This document shows positions 59,599 to 64,000 of a stretch of DNA of 64,000 bases, one piece after another. Positions within the stretch are counted from its first letter, which is position 1; each line of letters opens with the position of its first letter. The notes under the pieces were generated by a model. The model was not told the DNA's origin. It was given only the letters and a program-made list of their open reading frames with translations, and made no database searches. The position numbers and the translations under genes are program-made. This DNA is from Colwellia maritima (GTDB lineage Bacteria; Pseudomonadota; Gammaproteobacteria; Enterobacterales; Alteromonadaceae), in contig NZ_JAKKSL010000001.1 in assembly GCF_022669015.1 (NCBI RefSeq), forward strand, positions 1,036,059 to 1,100,058. The letters run 5' to 3'.

Positions 59599-60693
59599 CT
59601 AAAGTTCTTGTAAGGCTTTTGGTGCTTGGGTGATTATTTCAAGGCCGTTTTCAGTTAAGACTACGTCATCTTCGATACGAATACCGCCCCAACCCGGAAT
59701 ATAAATGCCGGGCTCTATAGTGATAACACAACCTTGTTCTATAGTGGTTTTGCAGTCAGGGCCAAGGAACGGCTGTTCATGTAATTGCAAACCAACTCCA
59801 TGGCCTAAACCTTCGCCCGCATGGCCTTTGTAATCACTGTTAAGTAAAATATTCGCAGACTGTTCATATAAGGTTTGCCCACTAACACCTTCAGTGAGCT
59901 TATCAATAGCCGCTTGTTGTGCATCTTGCACTAATTGATAAATTTGCTTTTGTTTAGCATCAGCTTTACCAAAAACAAAGGTACGGGTCATGTCTGAGCG
60001 ATAACCGTTCACCACTGCGCCAAAGTCAATTAAGATTAAATCACCCTGTTTGAGTTTGCGGTTTGATGGGATGCCGTGGGGCAGGGCGCTACGTTCACCA
60101 AAACCTAAAATAGTGGCGAAAGACAACTCTTCTGAGCCTAATGTTGCCATTTGATAATCTAACTCAATAGCCAGTTCACGCTCAGTAATACCTGCTTTTA
60201 CTAGCGGTAGAATATTAGCTAAGGCTTGATCGCCAATGGCTGCGGCTTGCTTAATACTGGCTATTTCATCGGCAGTTTTGATCATGCGCAGCTTTTCAAC
60301 GGTGCCGACTAAAGCAGTGGTTTGCTTAACTTGTGTTTGTTGTTCTATTTGCGCCGACATTGTTTGCCAGTTGGCAACATTAATATGCTCACTTTCAAAA
60401 AAGAGCGTTTGGCAACTTTCTTGATTCAACAGTTCAACAATCAGCTCAGCCAGTGTTTGATTAGCGCGATCACGACAAATAACAGTAAAGCGTTTTTGTT
60501 CATGTCCGGCTTGTTCTTTCGCTTGCTCAAAATAACGATAATCGGTAATTAAATAATTAGTTTTTTCGGTAATTAATACCGTCGCAGCATGCCCAGAAAA
60601 GTTAGACAGGTAGCGAATGTTAATGTCACTAAAAATAAGTACTGCACTGTGCGGTTGTGTTAATACTTGCCGGCGGAATTGGTTAATTTTCAT
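59599..60693 (-). CDS. M24 Xaa-Pro peptidase
   Basis: 364 residues. The creatinase-like N-terminal domain is followed by the pita-bread domain with all five metal ligands: D223 and D234 (DFGAVVNGYRSDMTR), H298 (GHGVGL), E327 (TIEPGIY) and E341 (RIEDD). Such enzymes release the residue before proline or split Xaa-Pro dipeptides, freeing proline or hydroxyproline from collagen-derived peptides. Same strand and close spacing as the dehydratase and reductase genes. Confidence 0.93.
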   Translation of the reverse strand: MKINQFRRQVLTQPHSAVLIFSDINIRYLSNFSGHAATVLITEKTNYLITDYRYFEQAKEQAGHEQKRFTVICRDRANQTLAELIVELLNQESCQTLFFESEHINVANWQTMSAQIEQQTQVKQTTALVGTVEKLRMIKTADEIASIKQAAAIGDQALANILPLVKAGITERELAIELDYQMATLGSEELSFATILGFGERSALPHGIPSNRKLKQGDLILIDFGAVVNGYRSDMTRTFVFGKADAKQKQIYQLVQDAQQAAIDKLTEGVSGQTLYEQSANILLNSDYKGHAGEGLGHGVGLQLHEQPFLGPDCKTTIEQGCVITIEPGIYIPGWGGIRIEDDVVLTENGLEIITQAPKALQEL

Positions 60694-60721
60694 TTGAATT
60701 ACTCTTTACCTTAATTATTAT

Positions 60722-61834
60722 TTACCTTAAAAGAAAACCGTTTTTAAGCGGATCATTTTTGTTAATAAGCCATTGCGCTTTTCCGCAAATAAAGGCATTA
60801 CCCGTTACTTGGGCGATCACGGCATTATAACGTTGCTCATTGTTGCCATAGTAGATGCTTTCAATGGCTTCTACCGAAAACTGACTCCCTAAAATACTTT
60901 CTATAACGATACTTTGTTGTAAAGGCACTTCTGCTTTAGCCACATGCAAGGCAATTCGACCGCTAACACCACTACCTGTTGGGCTGCGATCTAATTCACC
61001 ATCAGCAAAAATGCATACATTACGGCTGTGTACTTCTGTTGTTGACGGACTGTTTTCATTTTCTTGTACGCTTTCTTGCACGAATATCACGCCATATAAA
61101 AAGCTCAAATCGTCTTCAAAAGGGTGCTTAACAGTAATCTGTTTTATAACTGCGGCTTTAAATCTTTTACCGTAATCAATGATCTTACTTTGATGCTCTG
61201 GTGTTAACGTCAACCCTAAGTCTGCTGCGTTTACATAAGCATAAAAAGCACCACCAAAGGCAATATCAAAATTGACCGTACCAAGTCCAACAACCTCTAC
61301 ACTTTGTGCTTGAGCAAAAACAAAAGCAGGTACAGATTCGAAACTTACTAGAGTAATCGACTTGTTATTTGGAAAGTTTTGAGCAAGCGCTTTAGCGCGA
61401 ATTTGACCACAAGGTACGTCAATAGCCACTGAAGTAACTTTACCCGTTTGCTTTACCGCGCCAGACTCTACTGCGCATTTGGCTAAAGCAATAACAGCAT
61501 GACCACACATGGTGCTGTAGCCTTCGTTATGAATAAAAATAGCACCAAAGTGACTGTCTGTGCGTTCAGGTTTAGTAATGATTGCGCCATACATATCAGC
61601 ATGTCCGCGCGGTTCAAATATCAGCGCGCGGCGCAACTCATCATGGTTTTCTTGGCAATCTCGTCTCATGGCCAAAATGGTATCACCCTTCAATTCAGGG
61701 AAACCGCTAGTAATAATACGCAATGGCTCGCCACCGGTGTGACATTCCAAAGTGTTAATTGTTAAAAATTCATCATTACCCGCATTAGGTTGCCATTGAT
61801 CTAATGTATCAAGCAAGGCTGTCTGTTGACTCAT
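60722..61834 (-). CDS. Trans-3-hydroxy-L-proline dehydratase
   Basis: A 370-residue proline-racemase-family enzyme. Epimerases and racemases carry two catalytic cysteines. Here the first is present (C110 in TMCGHAV), but the second is a threonine (T286 in DRSPTGSG), the Cys/Thr signature of trans-3-hydroxy-L-proline dehydratases. The product is delta1-pyrroline-2-carboxylate, the substrate of the reductase two genes downstream. It starts five bases from the transporter gene's stop in the same operon. Confidence 0.92.
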   Translation of the reverse strand: MSQQTALLDTLDQWQPNAGNDEFLTINTLECHTGGEPLRIITSGFPELKGDTILAMRRDCQENHDELRRALIFEPRGHADMYGAIITKPERTDSHFGAIFIHNEGYSTMCGHAVIALAKCAVESGAVKQTGKVTSVAIDVPCGQIRAKALAQNFPNNKSITLVSFESVPAFVFAQAQSVEVVGLGTVNFDIAFGGAFYAYVNAADLGLTLTPEHQSKIIDYGKRFKAAVIKQITVKHPFEDDLSFLYGVIFVQESVQENENSPSTTEVHSRNVCIFADGELDRSPTGSGVSGRIALHVAKAEVPLQQSIVIESILGSQFSVEAIESIYYGNNEQRYNAVIAQVTGNAFICGKAQWLINKNDPLKNGFLLR

Positions 61835-61839
61835 ATTAT

Positions 61840-63654
61840 TTACTCATTTGTGTTTGTTGCTTGTTCTAATTGAAACGCTTGTTGCTGTTCAATATCACTC
61901 ACCAATGTGCGATTGAAAATAACCAAAGCGGTACAGGTTGCAAAACCTAGCAGTGCAATAACGGTCCACATCATCATGGGATTGGCTAAATCAATAGCGA
62001 ATGATTGATATAACCAACCTGATAATAAGCCACCAAATAAATTGCCTAGCGCCATTGAAACAAAATAATAGCCCATGAACATTGCCGCTTTGTCTGGTGG
62101 AGCGAATGAAGCAACGTATTCTTGGCTTTTTGGCGAAGCGGTCATTTCGCCCACAGCAAATATAATCACAGAGGTCGCTATCATTAACCCTCCAAATATA
62201 ATCCCGTTAGCTAAACCTCCGACCAACATCGCGATGGATAAAATTCCTGTACCGGCAATTAACGTCGGTAATGCTTTGAATCGTTGAATAAAGCGACTGA
62301 TGAGCACTTGAAACAAGATAATCATTAAAAAGTCGATACTTAAAATAGTCGCCGGATTCATTTGGCGATAGTGGCTTGCCCATTGATTGGCAAAGTCGCT
62401 ACTGGCTTGTGGTAGTTGATCGCCTGATTGCGCTAATAAACTAAAGGCATTAATGAGTTCATCATTTGGCACACGAATGTCAAGTGAAGCGAGTGTGGTT
62501 GAAATTTCTTTAATGCTTGCAGCACTGTGATGTAAATCTAAGTTAGCTAAGTCTAGGTTGGTTAGCTCTTTACTTAATCGTGCTATTTCATTCGCCAAAG
62601 TATCAATATTGATAGCGGTTAACGTGTCGTGCAACCAAGGGCTAACGCTGTGTAATAATCGAACTAAATCGGAGGTGTCAACAAAGTCGCGAATGAATAC
62701 AGGTAAGGTAATAAAAATTTGTAAATATACCACCCAGAAACCAGTAATAATCAGCAAATAAACCATGAACGCTTTATTGCCAACTTGCATGGTTTGTTTG
62801 TACCAAGGCGTAGGGCTGCTATTTGCACGTTCATTTGTCTTACTCTGTTTAACTGTTTTAACAGCCCATATATCCCAAACAATCGCTGAGATAATTAAAG
62901 CTGCAGCAATCATGCTAGTCAATTCTCCACTCTGAACAATACCAAAGATAAAACGACACTAATAATACCAATAATGGCACCACTAATAAGGCTAGCCGTG
63001 AATTACCCAAAGCACTTCTTGCATCTCTTTAAATACTTGCTTTAGGCCACCTGTTTTTACATGGCGTTCAGGCTCTTTGTAAAAGAATAAAGCAGGAATA
63101 AAATTAACAGAAATCCAGATGGCAGCGAAGGTAAATACCCACTGCCGACCATAATTTTTTTGAATGATTGGTGCTAAAACGGGCCCTAAAAAGCCACCAA
63201 TATTAACCATCATATAGAAAACACCAAAACCTAAACCTCGGTTAGTGTTATCGGTACTGCGACTGATAGTGGCGATAACCACAGGTTTGAATATACCAAC
63301 ACCTAAAGCAATCAACATGAAGATACTAATAAAACTGCCTAAGTTTGTTGCGTAACCTAAAAAGTAATAACTGGGTGCCATTAAAACGAATGAAAGCAGA
63401 AACATTTTTCGATAACCAACTCGGTCTGCTAACGCACCTGAAATAACCGGGAATAAATATAAGAAAAAAGGCACCACGCCCATAATCAAGCCGCGTTCAG
63501 TATTACCAAGCCCTAACCCACCTTGGCTGCCGGGTGTCATAATATAACTGGCAAGCAAGGTATACATGCCGTACCACGCTAAGCGTTCGAATATTTCCAT
63601 GGTGTTGGCAACATAAAATGCTGCGGGGAAAGGGGTTATAGTGGTGTTTTTCAT
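61840..63654 (-). CDS. MFS/POT-like transporter, probably for peptides (two frameshifts)
   Basis: A large transporter (~604 residues corrected) with ~12 helices and an extra loop. The N-terminus AFYVANTMEIFERLAWYGMY and PVISGALADRVGYRK resemble proton-coupled oligopeptide transporters. The first 220 residues are in one frame. FTASLISGAIIGIISVVLSL (about 62935-63000) is in a second. From TSMIAAALIISAIVWDIW to the end is in a third. The breaks near 62993-63000 and 62932 are two bases and one base short. It is the first gene of the minus-strand hydroxyproline operon, so uptake of hydroxyproline-containing peptides is inferred. Confidence 0.82.
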
Positions 63655-63689
63655 AAGTTCTCTGCAGTATTATTTTTATAATTTAACGT

Positions 63690-63823
63690 GCCTATGTATT
63701 TTGCTCAGGACAAAATGATGTATCCATTGTAGGGGGTAATTTATTGCCCCTTGTCGGACTAAAGTCCAACCTACATAGGATATTTTAATAATTATCAGTA
63801 GCGCCTGAGTCATCTACATAGGC
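63690..63823. repeat. 134-bp imperfect palindrome containing an inverted REP pair
   Basis: Arms GCCTATGTATTTTGCTCAGG (63690-63709) and CCTGAGTCATCTACATAGGC (63804-63823) pair at 15 of 20 positions. The centre is occupied by the two opposed REP-like hairpins. It lies in the leader/promoter region of the hydroxyproline operon. Confidence 0.65.
63729..63774. repeat. Inverted pair of REP-like hairpins (BIME-like)
   Basis: Plus strand 63729-63750: GTAG-GGGGTAA-TTTA-TTGCCCC. Minus strand 63774-63753: GTAG-GTTGGAC-TTTA-GTCCGAC. Two bases separate them. Both have the GTAG foot, a 7-bp stem and a TTTA loop, as in the copy at 45084-45105. Confidence 0.7.
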
Positions 63824-63849
63824 ATGTAATTTAATTAACTGTAAATGTG

Positions 63850-63866
63850 ATTGTATACAGTATACC
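63850..63866 (-). promoter_or_regulatory. TTGTATAC operator-like site upstream of the hydroxyproline operon
   Basis: ATTGTATACAGTATACC contains two overlapping GTATAC half-sites and matches the TTGTATAC core at the collagenase promoter (55052-55063). It lies ~200 bases before the transporter start. The 63655-63965 gap otherwise holds the palindrome and a terminator. Confidence 0.45.
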
Positions 63867-63911
63867 TTTAATTTTCAAGTGCTCATATCTGTAGTAAATA
63901 TTTAGCATAAA

Positions 63912-63937
63912 AAAGCCGCTCAATTGAGCGGCTTTGG
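63912..63937 (-). terminator. Intrinsic terminator of the minus-strand receptor gene
   Basis: A perfect 12-bp stem, AAAGCCGCTCAA with TTGAGCGGCTTT, has no separate loop bases beyond the centre. On the minus strand it is followed by a T-run, as required for the gene ending at 63966. Confidence 0.85.
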
Positions 63938-63965
63938 CTAGAAAATAATGATTTATTCGCTGTGA

Positions 63966-64000
63966 TTAGAAACGATAGCTTGCTTCTAAGCTAAAGTAAC
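63966..64000 (-). CDS. C-terminal end of an outer-membrane barrel protein (partial)
   Basis: The minus strand enters the window reading YFSLEASYRF and stops at 63966. A final beta-strand with alternating aromatics and a C-terminal phenylalanine is the outer-membrane-protein insertion signal, seen in TonB receptors and porins. Only eleven codons are visible. A terminator follows, and the neighbouring operon suggests a receptor for peptides or hydroxyproline. Confidence 0.45.
   Translation of the reverse strand, partial: YFSLEASYRF

Overview
The window is a stretch of chromosome from an AT-rich marine gammaproteobacterium. Colwellia or a close relative (Colwelliaceae/Alteromonadales) is the best guess. 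The reasons are the str operon, the glnA-DUF4124-glnL-glnG order, the pilW-rodZ-ispG-hisS-yfgM-bamB-der block, a gammaproteobacterial-type NAD malic enzyme, a collagenase, and several palindromic intergenic repeats. The taxonomic call is inference. No rRNA, tRNA, CRISPR array, prophage or intact transposase was seen.

Layout. 1-5460: end of rpoC, then rpsL, rpsG, fusA and tuf, with a strong terminator and a separate promoter splitting rpsG from fusA. 5500-16600: epmA, a MerC-like protein, the nitrogen-control operon glnA/DUF4124/glnL/glnG (minus strand, with a sigma-54 promoter and an NtrC site), typA, a MITE, yihY, dtd and an Lrp-family regulator. 16600-21400: a cysteine-desulfurase-like enzyme, a 46-residue CPFC membrane peptide, iscX, maeA and ndk. 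21500-37300: rlmN, pilW (with a LysM tail), rodZ, ispG, hisS, yfgM, bamB, der, a PilZ protein, xseA, guaB and guaA. 37300-41400: a DUF2959 lipoprotein, RidA, RecQ and a DMT permease. 41600-43950: a haem/haemoglobin-type TonB receptor behind an FNR-like site. 44068-48757: an accessory island bounded by two near-identical ~110-bp direct repeats. It holds a group II intron remnant, wreckage of a HlyD/C39-ABC peptide exporter, a separate ABC ATPase/permease pair, a VanZ-like protein and a CPBP protease, and reads like a decayed bacteriocin/RiPP export and immunity locus. 48830-54960: an FNR-type nirS cluster with a NapC/NirT cytochrome fused to an ethylbenzene-dehydrogenase-type haem domain, followed by six small, mostly unknown proteins. 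55050-64000: a secreted M9 collagenase and, on the other strand, a trans-3-hydroxyproline module (MFS transporter, dehydratase, Xaa-Pro peptidase, pyrroline-2-carboxylate reductase). The two carry a similar TTGTATAC operator-like site.

Quality warning. About 18 genes, several of them essential (rpsL, guaA, bamB), are broken by one- or two-base indels although both halves match the family well. This looks like residual sequencing or assembly error, so those genes are annotated here as single genes. The large internal deletions in the exporter genes of the accessory island are of a different kind and look real.

Other notable non-coding structure: a 164-bp MITE family with ~30-bp terminal inverted repeats; a family of 100-155-bp elements with a TTGACTANCGTCAA core and locus-specific paired arms; and short REP-like hairpins (GTAG, then a 7-bp stem with a TTTA loop), two of them in an inverted pair inside a 134-bp palindrome.
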